A stretch of 64,000 nucleotides of DNA from Vesta saturnalis (Eukaryota; Arthropoda; Insecta; Coleoptera; Lampyridae), in contig JARFJB010002009.1 of the NCBI GenBank assembly GCA_036346205.1, positions 1,105,001-1,169,000 of the forward strand. Reading direction: 5' to 3'. Position numbers and translations under genes: made by a program. Every line of letters starts with the position of its first letter. Positions within the stretch are counted from its first letter, which is position 1. Shown piece by piece: positions 31,742 through 44,741 of this stretch. Below the pieces are notes generated by a model that was not told the origin of the DNA, ran no database searches, and was given only the letters and a program-made list of their open reading frames with translations.

Positions 31742-34156
31742 TTAACCCTTAAGTAGGCGCTATAGTGTAAAAAGTACACTGTGGCTTTTCAAACGGCTGT
31801 ATTATTGTTCTAAAGTGTATCCCCCCACTGGCCGTGCTATGTAACCCCAAAGTCATCATTTCTCTTGATGTTCAGTTCAATTTCAGGTAGCGTGGGTTTC
31901 TTGTGCAGAATTTGTTACAGTTGATAGCGGATAAATACATTGACCGTGTACTTAATACACATAGCGATTAACCATGTAGGTAATTTTTTTATTTTTTATA
32001 CATAAGGTGTTTGATAATTTGTCACTATTTTAATTAATTATGCATTTTTAGAGACCGGATTCATATTAAAAATCCAAATAAGTTGATACAGGAAGAACCG
32101 GAACTTATTGCGCAGGCGATTGCCGAGGAGTCAGAGGAGGAAATCGTTGGAGGTTCTGATGACGATGCTTCAGATGAAAATATTGCTGTAAGTGAACATG
32201 ATACGAGTTCGGAGGAGGAAGCGGAAGACAGCTACAGCGAAATAATACAGCTCAATAAACCACCAACCAGAGGACTATGTTTTTTTGGTAAAGATACTGA
32301 AACTGTGTGGAGGAAACATCCCGCAAAAAGTAAGTTCGCAAAACATGTTCATAAAAACGTGGTAAAAATTTTTCCTCGCCCTTTGCTAAACCGACAAGAA
32401 ATAATAAATCCAGAGACAGTGTTTATCAAATTTATTACACCTGCAATGTTAGAAGAAATTTTAAGATGTACAAATATATTCATTAGACAAAAACAAGAAG
32501 CATTTGCCAGAATTAGGGATGCCAAAGAAGCTACAATGGAAGAAATGTTAGCATTTGTAGGGACCTTATGTTTCTTGGGACTTAAAAAACAGAGCCATAC
32601 CGACTTCCGCGAAGTTTGGGACGCCGATACAGGCAACATAATTTCTAGAGCTTGTATGAGCGCCAAGAGATTTTTATTTTTGCTTTCAGCAATTCGTTTT
32701 GATGACAAAGCCAGCAGGGAAGAAAGAAGGCAAACAGATAAAATTACTCCAATTAGAATAATTTTCGATACCTTTATATCTATTGCAGAAATAATTACGT
32801 TCTGGGTGAATATATGACTGTCGATGAGATGTTAATACCATACAGGGGCCGGTGTAGCTTTATCCAGTACATTCCCAATAAACCGGCCAAATATGGTCTA
32901 AAAATGTTCGCGTTATGCGACTCAAAGACATTTTATGTTGCCAATCTGGAATTGTACTGTGTTAAACAACCTGATGGCCCATACGCACAATCAAATACTC
33001 CTTCTGAGGTAGTGTTCAGGTTAGTTGATCCACATAAAAGGAAAAATAGAAACCTGACGTGTGATAACTGGTACACCAGTTATCCTTTAGCTAAAGAATT
33101 ACTGAAGCGAAAAATCACACTAGTCGGTACGATAAAAAAAAATAAAAGGGAGATTCCGATTAAACTTCAGCCCAATAAAAGTAGGCCCGTTCCATCATCG
33201 ATATTTGCATTCCAAGACGATGTAACACTGGTTTCTTTCAGCAACAAAAAGAATAAAGCTGTCCTCTTGCTGTCGACTATGCATACTGACAGTGAGGATT
33301 TAGTAGATCGAAATACTTCAAAGACCGATATCGTCCTATTTGACAACTCGACTAAAGGGGGAATAGATAGTGTGGATCAAAAGTGTGCCAATTACATAGT
33401 CCAAAGAAGAATAAGAAGATGGCCCCTTGTTGTATTTTTTCAAATTTTGAATATAGCAGGGTTAAATTCTAATATAGACAACCTTTTATTTCCGGAAAAT
33501 AAGGACAATAATAGGCGAAGAATTTTTCTAAAAAATTTAGCTCTGTTGCTGATGAAGCCATATCTACAAATGAGAGCTAAAATCCCAAACCTGCCATGTG
33601 ACGTGAAACAATATTTGTGCAAATACAAAAATCAAGAAGATACTAATAAAGGAGAAACGGCAGCGATAAGAGGAAAATGTTCCTTTTGTGGATGGAAGAA
33701 AAATAGGGTGACTACCATAAGGTGTAATCTGTGCCACAAATTGGCGTGTAAGGAACATGTCATCACTGTACATACATGCCAGGCCTGTCAAGAACAACCA
33801 GAATAAGAAGATAGCCCATAAAAGGGTTATGATTATGTTTGGTTTTATTGTGATTTATTATTTTTGAATAATACTTATAATATTACTTTCAAAGACATTT
33901 TATAACATTTAGAGGTAACTGATTATTTTGTAGATTATTTTTGTTAGTTATATAAAAAATGGCTGAAATATATTTTGTAAAATTTGTTATATACTTTTAC
34001 TTATATTGCATTAGGCGGTAGACAGGAATTATCACAAAAGAAACAAGAAATTAAACCTTGGGAAATAAGTTAGATGTCTATTCAATTCCACAGTGTACAA
34101 AATACACGCAGCGACTACTTGTTCAAAAATCTTTGTAGCGCCTACCAGAGGGTTAA
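31742..34156 (+). mobile_element. piggyBac-type transposon
   Basis: Flanked by TTAA (31742-31745 and 34153-34156). Termini CCCTTAAGTAGGCGCTATAG and, inverted, CCCTCTGGTAGGCGCTACAA share CCCT and GTAGGCGCTA. The 2.4-kb unit holds one transposase gene on the plus strand. The right end abuts the family C right arm exactly at 34157. Confidence 0.88.
32083..33806 (+). pseudogene. piggyBac transposase with one frameshift
   Basis: Acidic N-terminus (SEEEIVGGSDDDASDENIAVS) followed by the DDE_Tnp_1_7 domain. Signatures include KHPAKSKF, the VDEMLIPYRGRCSF strand with the second catalytic Asp, CDNWYTSYPLAKELL, VGTIKKNKREIP, and STKGGIDSVDQKC with the third catalytic Asp. The C-terminal RING-like cysteine-rich domain is intact (CSFCGWKKN, CNLCHKLACKEH, HTCQACQEQ) and ends at 33806. 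The two frames 32083-32817 and 32814-33806 overlap at the LGEYMTVDEM region, so a single small indel near 32800 separates them. No ATG was found at the front; upstream TTTTTAG near 32051 could be an acceptor for a missing 5' exon. Such transposases insert at TTAA without footprints. Confidence 0.9.
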
Positions 34157-34381
34157 GAGTATTTTAGTTCGTAGTCGATCAAACCATGAAGTGTTATATA
34201 TTGCTAAAATCAGAATAACATTCTCCATCCAACGCCATAAAAATATGTCAACCTCGATAAGAAAAAATAAACCTGATGATGGTTCAGAATAAACAAAACG
34301 TCGCATAATATTTTTAATACCGTATTAGTATTGTGCGTAAAAAGTTGCCTTAATAATGTTTAATCAAATTTTGAAAATTCG
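34157..34381 (+). mobile_element. Family C inverted arm (right) with hammerhead-like core
   Basis: Reverse complement of 29992-30220. CTGATGA lies at 34273-34279, and AAAACGTC ends at 34302, where the left arm has GAAACGTC, so this core has lost its G. The arm continues to ...TTTTGAAAATT at about 34379, after which the BEL LTR sequence resumes. Confidence 0.55.
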
Positions 34382-34892
34382 TAATAATAAGGTGGCCAAA
34401 CGCGAAAAACGAAAATCGAAATTTTTAATTTTTGAGCATAAAACCAAATCCATTCGAGTTAGCTCAAATTTCTTTTCAGATTATTACTCGGCATCGAATT
34501 TAGCAAAAGTGCCGAATTTAAATCTATATCCTATTTCTTATAATAAGCGAGATCCCCATGCTTGCCCTCGAATTTGGGACAGCCTGTACCTAGAAAAATT
34601 TTGGAAATCGCATTTTAGTATCGTTTTGTGCCGGTGACGGGTAGATTTGGTCCTTTCGAGCCGGATTTCATACAATCGCAGTTACTCCAACTGATACTCC
34701 ATTTTTCTTATTGTATAATTGATGAATTGTAATAATACGTATTCGAAAAATTAAAAATATATCCCTATCTACTGTACAATATTTTGTGTTGCGAATTAAA
34801 TATAAACAGCTATCTGCATGATACCTTGTACTGTACATACTGTATTCAATAACATTCTATATTCAACCAATTATTATTATTTTGGAATACAA
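34382..34892 (+). promoter_or_regulatory. BEL/Pao left LTR (3' part) and leader
   Basis: Shares AGAAAAATTTTGGAAATCGCAT, TAGTATCGTTTTG and CCGGTGACGGGTAGATT (34592-34650) with the right LTR at 44835-44900. Compared with the right LTR it holds about 200 extra bases after position 34381. The LTR/leader boundary and primer-binding site were not resolved. Confidence 0.55.
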
Positions 34893-37800
34893 ATGTCAGA
34901 ACAGGATAAATTGCAGCGTAAATTAGTAAAATTAATCGCTAGAAAAGAAACATTATTTCGTAGGGTACAGTTGTTGTACGATGCCGGTCAATTATTAATG
35001 AAAAATTTAACTGACGAAAAAAGTTTGTATAATTTTAATGTAAGGTACTCCACTTTAGATCATTCAATCCTTGAATATAATGGAATAATTGACCAGATAG
35101 TGGATATAGAATTTGAATTAGATCCAAAAGCACTCCCAAATTATGCCGCATTAGAATCTCTAGAAGATTTATGTGACCACATTCAATATGTAGCAGCAAG
35201 CTTCACATCTGATACAAATAAAAATGAGAATTCTAATATTCGTTTACCTCGCATTGATTTAATAAAATTTATCGGGGAGGACTTATCGTTATGGCCTTTG
35301 TTTTGTGCAAACTTTAAAAATTTGATTCATGTGAAACCAAACATTTATCAGGGTATTTTGAACACCCGGTATACGTATTGAGTAATTTTTTTTATTTTTG
35401 TTTATTTAGTTAGATTCCGAATCTTTTCTTTCAATTTTAGTTTAAGAGCTTACTGTAGATAATGAATGTTTTGCTTGAATGGGTCACGCTGTATGTAAAG
35501 GAATTTTAGGAATGTTTAATGTGCATTAAGGAATTTCGCGCATTAAGGAATTTCCTATTTTTTTTGGTGTAGTTACGTAATTTCATTAAGTAAAGTCAGT
35601 GTAGTTTTTGGAATTTTAAGTATAATCTTCAATTTATTCCCCGAATCATATGTGGAGTTTTATTGAGATAAATTCGTTTAATTTTGTGACATAGTTTCAT
35701 TACAAAGAAGTGTTGTTATCGCGTTGGTGCCGTACTGTCGCATTCGCGTAGAGGAACAATTGGAGAGTCGGAATGTTGGTTTTCATCCATGTAGGTAATA
35801 TGGGTGGACGATTGGTTGTACCTTTGCAATAACATTTCTGTATCGGGTCGAAGGAAAATGCAAACGTGGCAGTTTCTTCGCCTTAACTCGAGTTATCATC
35901 GTATATTTAGGGGGGTCGAAATTTTAAAATTGGAATGGTTGATTGGTTTGCGTAATTGAATTTGTATGGAGGGAAAGGTTTTTTTAATATGGCGAGAAAG
36001 TAATTTTGAATGGAAGAGGACTCTGTCCTAAGCTTTTGACGCGTGAAGTCGTGCGTGTAGGTGAAGTCGTTCGAATTAGCGGAATTGGGGTTTCATCATT
36101 GTGCGAGCTCCTAGTGAAATTTAGTTAAGTAGCGTTGAAGACTTGAAAGATTAGTCGATTATAACCAAGTTTGGGATATTTTTTTGTGAAGTAACATTTC
36201 AACCGGGCTCGCTCATCAATTTAGTTTATTGGAGAATAACGGCATCTTCGAGTGCGTTTATGATAGAAATTTGGTTCGTGTTTTTTTGTGGTGCGAACCT
36301 GAGGACTATTGAATTTCGTTTTTAACGATAATTAGAGAACCCCTTTCCTAAGATTTAAGTGAACGTAGTGAACGATCGCAACCACACATACTGTTTAGGA
36401 TTGTTCTGTTCGTAATTAAACCTATTAATGTAAGCTGTGTAAAACGATTTGTTGAGTGTTTTATTTTGTTTGTCGAACCTTAACAACTTTGAGTTAAAGG
36501 AAATTATTAAAGTGATTTAAGCTAGTTAATGCTGCTTCAATAAGTTACGAGGCATTATTGTAAATTAATTCAAAAAGCAAGTTGAATACGTGGTAGAGAC
36601 CTGAGGCAAGTCAGCTACGTGTCGTCGTCAAGCAGTAGCATCGTGGAACGTGGGCCGCACGAGCCGTACACGACGCTTTCGCCGAGTAAGGATCATCTCC
36701 TATTTGCCTGTATGACCTAGGTAATGTAATTTATATTCTGTTTGTTGATCTTGCGACTTTTGAGAATAAAACTTGGTTGTGTTGTATATGGAATATTTTA
36801 TGTAATGCGTGTTAACGAAGGAACCCATTGGAAGCAATTATTTTTTTTTGAATTTAGTGCATCATTTTGTTAACGTTCTCGGACAGTTTCCTTTGTCTAT
36901 TCAGAAGCTATTTAAGGTGTTTTGATACAATTAATATTTTATGCAGGGAGGTAAATAAAATCTTACCTTCATCATTCAGTTGTTTATATAAGATTTACGT
37001 GCTGACGTAATTCAAGTTTATAGGATTTCTTTGAATACAATTTAGCTTAAGATAGTTTTGCTACTGGCCAGAATTCAATGAGGTAAAAAGTTAAGAATAG
37101 ATGATTACCATTTTATCCAAATTGACATGCTGTTTAAATATTTTTAATTGTTTTTTTATTTTTGAGTTAATAGATGTTTATCTTAGTTACTATTTTGGAG
37201 TAATTATTTTAATATTAAGCCTTTACAACGGGTGATGATATATTGCTCAAATAGAAAAGCGTCGCCGAGTTCTAATGAGAGAAGTTGGAGTTTTGGTTTT
37301 TTTTTGTTTTGTTTTGTTGCCAGATTAAGTTAACGTAACGTAAGTTACAAGTTTAGAAAAGAGTTGTAACCGGATTGAAGTCAGTTGGTATGTGTTATTT
37401 TGATTAGTTTAAGGGAGATTAATAATTTAACGTAAGGGGAACATTAGAGATTTGTATTGAATTTGAATATTGCTGCACGGTGGTAAGTTGATCAGATTAA
37501 GGTGCAGATTTTGAAGCCTTTTCAGGTGAAGCAGTATTGCGGAACCTGGATCTACGAGCGTTACGACTTGGTAAGTGTGGTAAGTTGGGTATTCGGACCA
37601 CTACGTACCGTCGTTTAATTCGCATTTTAAAACACCCTGGTGTGTTCTTTTGGAATATCCTGGCGCCTAACGGAACCTATTGTGACATTTTCCCGATTTC
37701 GACTTTGGTAGATAGCGTAAACTACGGAGACGAGACTGCTTTGTCCCTATAGACCCTCACCCGCACGCCGAGCTAGTCGTGCAAAAACCAGGTTTATCTA

Positions 37801-38395
37801 TTACCTTGTCCTAGTGAACATTTATACCGTAACACATTCCCAAATCAGAAAAAGTGCAGTACTTATTAAGTAGCTTAGAAGGAAGGGCCTTAAAAACCAT
37901 TTCTTCAATAGAACCTTTGCCTGACAATTATGAAATTCTTTGGCAGTTATTGCAAGATACATATCAGGACCGCAAATATTTAGCTAGTTTATATTTAGAA
38001 AAATTGTTCAATTTTAAACCACAATATTCACCCAAACACGTTACAATCCTTTTTAGAAAAGTTTGATACAAGCATCACAGCGCTAAAAACACTTAAACTA
38101 AAGGATTTAACCGATTATATATTGAATCATATTGCGATGTCAAAATTATCGCAAGAAACTGTCAATGCGTTCGAACTAATACGACTGGATAATGAATTAC
38201 CCACTTACGATGAGTTGATTAAATTCGTAAAACATCAAAGTAAAATTATTGTAAGGCCTGAAAGGCAGCGTACGACCAATTTCACCAATAATATCGATGC
38301 TAAATCACCCAGATCATTTGTACGCCATTCTTCAAAAAATAATAAAAAATACGTTGGGTGTGGAAAGGATTTCCATTTACTATTAGAGTGCAAGC
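34893..38395 (+). pseudogene. BEL/Pao gag, split by solo LTR X1
   Basis: Gag packages the element RNA into virus-like particles. The frame starts at ATG 34893 (MSEQDKLQRKLVKL, coiled-coil-like) and includes DUF1759-type motifs: RLPRIDLIKFIGEDLSLWP, then LFCANFKNLIH. It is interrupted after about 35345 by X1 and resumes at 37835 with VQYLLSSLEGRALKTI, DTYQDRKYLASLYLEKL, LKLKDL and ELPTYDELIKFVK. A partial zinc knuckle (VGCGKDFHLLLECK) is reached near 38395, where X2 begins. One frameshift occurs near 38065. The CATT duplicated around X1 shows the frame was continuous before that insertion. Gag genes of this family are normally part of one gag-pol frame. Confidence 0.82.
35346..37834 (+). mobile_element. 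Solo LTR X1 (~2.5 kb)
   Basis: Begins TATCAGGG (family form TGTCAGGG) and ends CCGTAACA, flanked by the 4-bp duplication CATT (35342-35345 and 37835-37838). Two further copies, X2 and X3, share both ends. A CAGGGTATTTTGAACACCC near-palindrome sits at the 5' edge. An AATAAA lies at 36765-36770. The longest frames inside are short and I recognise no protein. TG...CA ends plus 4-bp duplications point to a Ty3/Gypsy-type solo LTR of unusual length. Confidence 0.7.
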
Positions 38396-40782
38396 TGTAA
38401 CGGTATAAACGGGTGGTAGAACGGGATTACAGATAAATTGGCCTTTTTGTCCCGACTAGCCAGCGTATGGGTGTAGGTCAGATGTTGAAAAATTTTGCGC
38501 ATCCAGAATAGTAAATCGCACGTAAGTCACAATAGGGGTTGAAGACAAAAACGAGGGTTTGGGCGCCAGAATGTTTGGTAGTCAAAATAAGGGTTGTCGT
38601 GCCAAAATTACGAGTACATAGCGTGTCTAAACATACAAAAAACATACGCTTACCTATCCGTAATCAATCCCAGGTGTGCTGGACAGCAACTCAGCAAACC
38701 ACCTAAAATAGGGCTTCAAAATGAACTGCACGCTTGTCAAATAAAAGCGTGATAAACACTCAATAAATTTACGTTACTACACCTCAGTGTAAATAATTAG
38801 GCATTAAATAATAATCAAAACAAAACAACAACAAAAATAAGCTATAGAATGAACTCTAAACTGAATTAATATTCAACTAAAAAAAATCAAATAAAATACT
38901 AAATATTAAGAACGCTATTACTCAATAAAATCAAAAAAACTAACCTCGTTACGTTAAAAGCTAAATTACTCAAATTTTGATGTAACACAAAAGGGTTTCC
39001 ATAGAAATTAAACACATTTGTAAAACCTAACAAAACTATAATAAAATAATAATAAAAGGATAAATATAAAAAAAAATGTAAACATACGATAATGCGTATA
39101 AACGAAAAAAAAAAATACAAACACTTAAAAGGCGACAGGATGTCTGATCAGAATACTGCCTTTACGCCAGTCTAAATCGTTTAACCTAAATATAAAATTC
39201 GTGGATAATATACCCACACTACAATAGGGTCGTTTGCCCTTTAATACCAAAATAAAAAAGTGTGAAGGCGGAGCGTCAAAACTATAATTAATTACGCTAA
39301 ACAATTTCAAACAACAACTTACTTTAACAAAAAAAGATAATGACCCCTCTTTCAAACCTTCATCAACACATAAAAAAAAAATATATCGAAACACACAAAA
39401 AATCTTGAAATATTCAATAAAAAACAATATTATGTTACCTTAAAGGTCTAGAATTACACCTCTTCTGTGTTACAATATAAGTGGAAGATAACCAGGTGGT
39501 CGGTTACGGCTATGACGGAAATGAAATCTTCCTGGTCTGGCAAAATGATGAATGAAATGTAGACTATTGTTCTATGATACACAAACAATTCTTGGATTGA
39601 TTCGCGTTAAATTGTTACTGCATAAATTCAAAACTTCTTTTAAAATAATAATAATTTGAGCGTTCACAATTACTTGATAACTTTTAGCTTTTAATTGGTT
39701 TTATTTCCACTAATAATCCAAAATGTTAATAACTGTTTAAATAACTATAAATTTTAATATATTGCGAAAGTTTCTTTATCTTTACACACGCTTTGTACGA
39801 TAAATAGGTGGCACTGCAAGAACGATGATGTTAATATCCGCAGAAGCGATATAAACCAAAGAGGTCACTGAAGCACTATACAACACGACGATGTCCTCTA
39901 GGTAACTTTACGTAAAACCGAAATCGGCACTAGGTATAATCCTTTGGTGATGAACAATTTTAATAAACCCCTTTCACAGGTAATCTTCAGGAGTAGCTAA
40001 ACTACCCTTACTACACAACAAGTACGTTCATTTAAACACCACAAGGTCCCAAAATTTCAACGTTCTAAACCACCCCTTAAAGCGTAACACTAAACGGCAA
40101 CGTATACTACTCGAAAGCACGATCAGTTTCAGAATCCCACAAATTATTAACAAATTCCATCTTTGAATTTTGAATCCCACTACTCATAAAAACTCTTATC
40201 TAATTTAATTCCACCAATTAAAAAAACGGAAAGGGAAAATAAGGTACCCCAACCACATAAATTCGTTTTCGTCCGTAAGGACTTGGTAAATTTTCAAAAA
40301 CTCAAACGTCAGCCAAAGTATCCTGTACAGCCTCTCTATGTTTACCTTAAAGTACGAACAATAAGGCCCACATGCAATCTCTATGACTCAAAACCAGCAT
40401 ATTCACTATTACACTGAACAACTATACTTAAGCGTCTTTATGTCGCTAACATGACATCATACACAGATAAATTACACTATTTATTTAACGTACTTAATTT
40501 TCTATTATATTTTACGGAAATCAAACGAAATAAACCTTAATTAAACTTATAGACAACTATTTACAAACAAACGTTAATCAAACTTCTATAAACGAGGAAT
40601 AATAAGGAAAAAAAACAACCTAAATTACAAAAAAAATAATTCACAAACAAAGAATCCAAAGGTCACCATACACCTACCATCCCTAAAGGTCGTTACACAC
40701 GTTATACGGAATCTAACTAAATGCATAAGACTACAAACAAAATTACCCAATACGTATACAGGGTGTTCAAAATACCCTGACA
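38396..40782 (-). mobile_element. Solo LTR X2 (~2.4 kb), inverted
   Basis: Starts TGTAACGG and ends CCCTGACA in the plus strand, i.e. the inverse of X1. Flanking tetramers are AAGC and AAAC, a one-mismatch duplication. It splits gag between its two zinc-knuckle halves: the upstream frame ends in LECK and the downstream frame resumes with a LCINC knuckle. Confidence 0.7.
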
Positions 40783-43700
40783 AAACCATTTAAGGATTTA
40801 GATCCTGAACAAAGGTTTGTTTTAATAAAGGAAAACAATTTATGCATAAATTGTATTAATACCAGAAAATCTTCCACGGTTGTTTTATTGGCTACCGCTT
40901 TAGTCCACATTGTCGATAATTGGAAAAATTTACAAACTGTCCGATTTTTAATTGATAATGGATCGATGACTAATATGGTAACCACTGATTGCTGCAAAAA
41001 ACTCGGGTTATCTTCTACAAAAATTGTTTTCAGTATTACGGGAATAGGTAGCGTAAGCAAATTTATTCAAGGGAAGACTAAAACGGTAATCCAATCTAGA
41101 ACAAATCCAGAATTCAAATATTCCTTAGAACTCCTTGTATTGGATAAAATTACTGACAATTTACCTGAAGCCTTAGTAGATGTATCATGTCTAGATTATT
41201 TAAATGATGTCCCTCTACCTGATCCCACCTTTCAAACATCAGGTGTAGTGGATGGTATATTAGGGGCTTCCGTATTTGGTGATATAATAGGTACGCATAA
41301 ATTAATTGGTTCTGTGAATACTCCTACTGTCATTGATACTGCCTTTGGTTATATTATAATTGGTTCAACACCAACGTTACCATCCACCAAGTTTGAACAT
41401 TTCCTTAGTATCGAACCTTAATAATTACCACGCCGATGATTATATTCCTTCCACCACTGCTACAGAGGATGAAATTTGTGAGATTTCGTACCTACAGACC
41501 TATTGTCGAGATTCTACTGGTCGTTACTCAGTAGGTCTACCCTTTAAAGAGGATCCTTCTGAATTAGGTGATTCCTATAGCTTAGCTGAAAAAAGATTAC
41601 TTTTATTAGAAAGACGCCTTCAAAAAACTCCCAATCTAAGGATCACTTACCACGCCATTATGCAAGAGTACCTGGAAAAAACCACATGTCGTTAGTTGCA
41701 AGAGAACATTTTAATCTCCTCTCATATTTTATTCCTCATCACTGCGTATTTAAACCTGGAAGTACATCTACCCCATGTCGCGTAGTTTTTTATGCTAGCG
41801 CGCGTACCGTAGAGAATTCTCGTTCCTTAAATTCAATTTTGTGTTCTGGTCCTAAATTGTTAAATGAATTGGTAAGCCTTCTTTTACAATTTCGATTAAA
41901 TCCTGTAGCAGTAACAGCCGATATAAGGCAAATGTACAGAATGACCAATATTATAGAGCCACATCGTTCTTTTCAAAGAATATTATGGAGATTCGACCCT
42001 AATTTGCCTGTAGATATTTGTCAATTAAATACGGTAACATTTGGTGTAAGATCGTCGCCCTTTCTTAGTTTACGTACAGTAAAACAATTAGTACTCGATG
42101 AAGGTCATAAGTTTCCCCAAGCCGTAGATTGTGTTCTAAAAAATATGTTTATGGATGACCTTGTAGTCAGTATTCCAGATGAAGGAAATGCTTTAGTGAT
42201 TTTTGAAGAAATAGTATATTTATTCAAATGTGGAGGATTTAGTATAGTAAAATGGTCCACCAATTCTAGGAAACTTTTGTCGCATATACCTAATGACCTA
42301 AGGTTGTCAACTCCTGTGGAATTTACTAAATATGATGTGAAAATATTGGGCTTACAATGGAATCCCAATACTGATGTATTTAGTTTTCGAATAAATTTTC
42401 AACGTCTAAACTGCATCAAGAGAAATATGTTGTCATTTATCGCAAAAATATTTGACCCTTTAAAGTTCTTAGCTCCTGTTACCTTATGTATAAAATTACT
42501 TATTAAAAGTTTGTGGGAATATAAATGGGAATGGGACCAGCCAGCACCTCAAAAAATCCAGGATTGTTGGTTTAAATTTAAAAATGAATTAGACCTTTTA
42601 AACAATATTGCTATACCGCGCCATTTGTTAGTTTTACCTGGGGGAACTTTCGATTTAATAGGTTTCTGACGCTAGTCCAGCTGCGTATGGTTGCGTACTC
42701 TATGTGCGAACAATTAACTCCGATAACCAAATAAGTTAGTTGATGATAAGTGATAAGTTTCCTGATGGCACAATCAAAGGTGTCTCCGAAACATACGTTA
42801 CCTAGATTAGAATTATGCGCAGCAGTTTTGCTTGTCAATCTAATGAGTCACGTGACCCAAATTTTCGCTCAGCGTTTTAATAAAATATACGCATTATCAG
42901 ATTCAATGATAACTTTGTGCTGGATAAAATTTGATTCCAATAAACGGGATATCTACATTGCCAATAGGACTTCTCGAATTCGCAATAAGATTGATTGAAA
43001 TCATTGGTTTTTTATTCCTGGTAAGGATAATATAGCAGATTGCGCCTCCAGAGGTTTAACTCCCTCTTTGTTAGTAAAGCACCCTTCCTGGTTTCACGGT
43101 CCTAGATGGTTGTTATCTGGTCCGAGAGACTGGCCCATTAACCTTGTTGGTGATAGGGATCTTACGGTAGGCGAAGAAAATTATTGTACCTTTGTAAAAT
43201 TAAAAATGGAGTCTCCTTTATATCGCCTCATTAACTACTTTTCATCATGGACCAAACCATTATACGCTGCTGTATACGTATTACGTTTTCTCAAATTAGT
43301 TCCACCAAATAAACGAATTTGTAGTTCCGATTCAGATAAGGCCGAAATATTTTTAATTAGAGACGTTCAGAAAAAACATTTCGAAGTCGAGTACGACTTA
43401 CTATCACGAAACGAAAATATCGAACGTAACTCTTTGCAAAAGCTACGTCCATTCATGACCGAAAAAATAATACGCGTAGGAGGTTGACTTGCGAATTCAA
43501 AAATTAGTATGGAGAAAAGATATCCTATCCTGCTCCCAAAATCTGATCCCTTTGTGGATTTGCTTATAGATTACTATCATAAAAAATATCTTCATACTGG
43601 TGCCCATTTACTACAATCATTAAGGCAAAATTATTGGATTCTGTCATCGCGAAACTCCATTCGTCGTCGTATTTGGAATTGTAACCTTTGTTTTAAATTG

Positions 43701-44682
43701 AATCCTAAATCAGTTTCTCCTCTGATGTCAGATTTGCCACCTGCCAGAGTAAATCAATCAAAGGCGTTTTTGCATACTGGTGTTGATTACACTGGTGCTT
43801 ATGATATCCCTATTTCCAGAAGACGTGGTATAAAATCCCAAAAGGTCTATGCTTGTTTATTTATATGTCTCTGTACCAAGGCAATTCGTCTAGAACTTGC
43901 TTCCGATTTATCATCCGATGCCTTTCATTTCAGCCTTCAAACGATTTATAGCCCGCCGAGGGACATGTTCCACCCTATCTAGTGATCGCGGTACGAATTT
44001 TGTTCGCTCAAGTATCCGATTTAATGAAATTTATGATTTACTCAATTCCGATACCTACAAAAATGCCTTCCAAGGAGAATTAAATATTAATAAAATCCGT
44101 TGGGAATTCAATCCCGCTTCTGCACCCCATATGGGTGAACTTTGGGAGGCCAATATAAAAACAGTGAAAACTCGCTTAACACGATCTATTGGGCAACAAA
44201 TATTGAGTTATGAAGAGTTTCTTACGGTGTTAACACAAATCGAGGCTGTACTTAACTCTCGCCCTTTATGTATGTTAAGTGACGACCCAAGTGATCCTAT
44301 CGCTTTAATGCCAGCCCATTTTTTATGCAGTGCACCACTAACGAGTTTGCCTGCTGATAACCTCACAAACGAACGAATTAGCATATTAAATAGATATAAA
44401 CTCCTAGACATGATTGTTCAATCATTTTGGAAACGCTGGCATGTGGAATATCTGACATCCTTACAAGTTCGACAAAAATGGAATAAGGATACCAAGCCTA
44501 TAAAAATAGGAACCATAGTCATAATTATGCAAAATAATGTACCACCATTACAATGACCCTTGGGTATAATTGAAAGGGTATACCCAGGAAAAGATAATGT
44601 AATTCGCGTTGCATCGGTTAAAACACAAAATAATGTTTATGTTCGACCAGTAGTGAAGCTTTGTCCACTTCCAAGACAATAA
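40783..44682 (+). pseudogene. BEL/Pao pol: protease, RT, RNase H, integrase
   Basis: Order as in the family. The Gag knuckle LCINC (40845) and protease with FLIDNGSMTNMV (aspartic D-x-G/S) lie at 40888-41421. A linker with GRYSVGLPF (41515) follows, then RT at 41686-42669 with YFIPHHCVFKPGSTSTPCRV, VTADIRQMYR and FMDDLVVS (YMDD box, 42150). The RNase H/connection shows TLPRLELCAAVLLVNL and SDSMITLCWIK, and 43030-43135 gives ADCASRGL and HPSWFHGPRWL. The integrase has a zinc finger from 43509, then HTGVDYTGAYD (first D), SDRGTNF (second D) and APHMGELWEANIK (catalytic E). The C-terminus PVVKLCPLPRQ stops at 44682. Frameshifts occur near 41400, 41690, 42670, 43485 and 43960, and TGA replaces Trp at 44554-44556. 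No env. Confidence 0.88.
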
Positions 44683-44741
44683 TAATTAGTTCATTAAAAC
44701 ATTTTTGCTCTTGTTTGTTATATGCAATTGGGTGGCCAGGA

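Noticed and set aside
32349..33797. Minus-strand frames opposite the piggyBac gene
   Set aside because: Shadows of the plus-strand transposase, which has the conserved motifs.
35346..37834. X elements as long MITEs or DNA transposons because of the CAGGGTATT palindrome at one end
   Set aside because: The two ends are not inverted copies of each other, and TG...CA ends with 4-bp duplications fit a solo LTR better.
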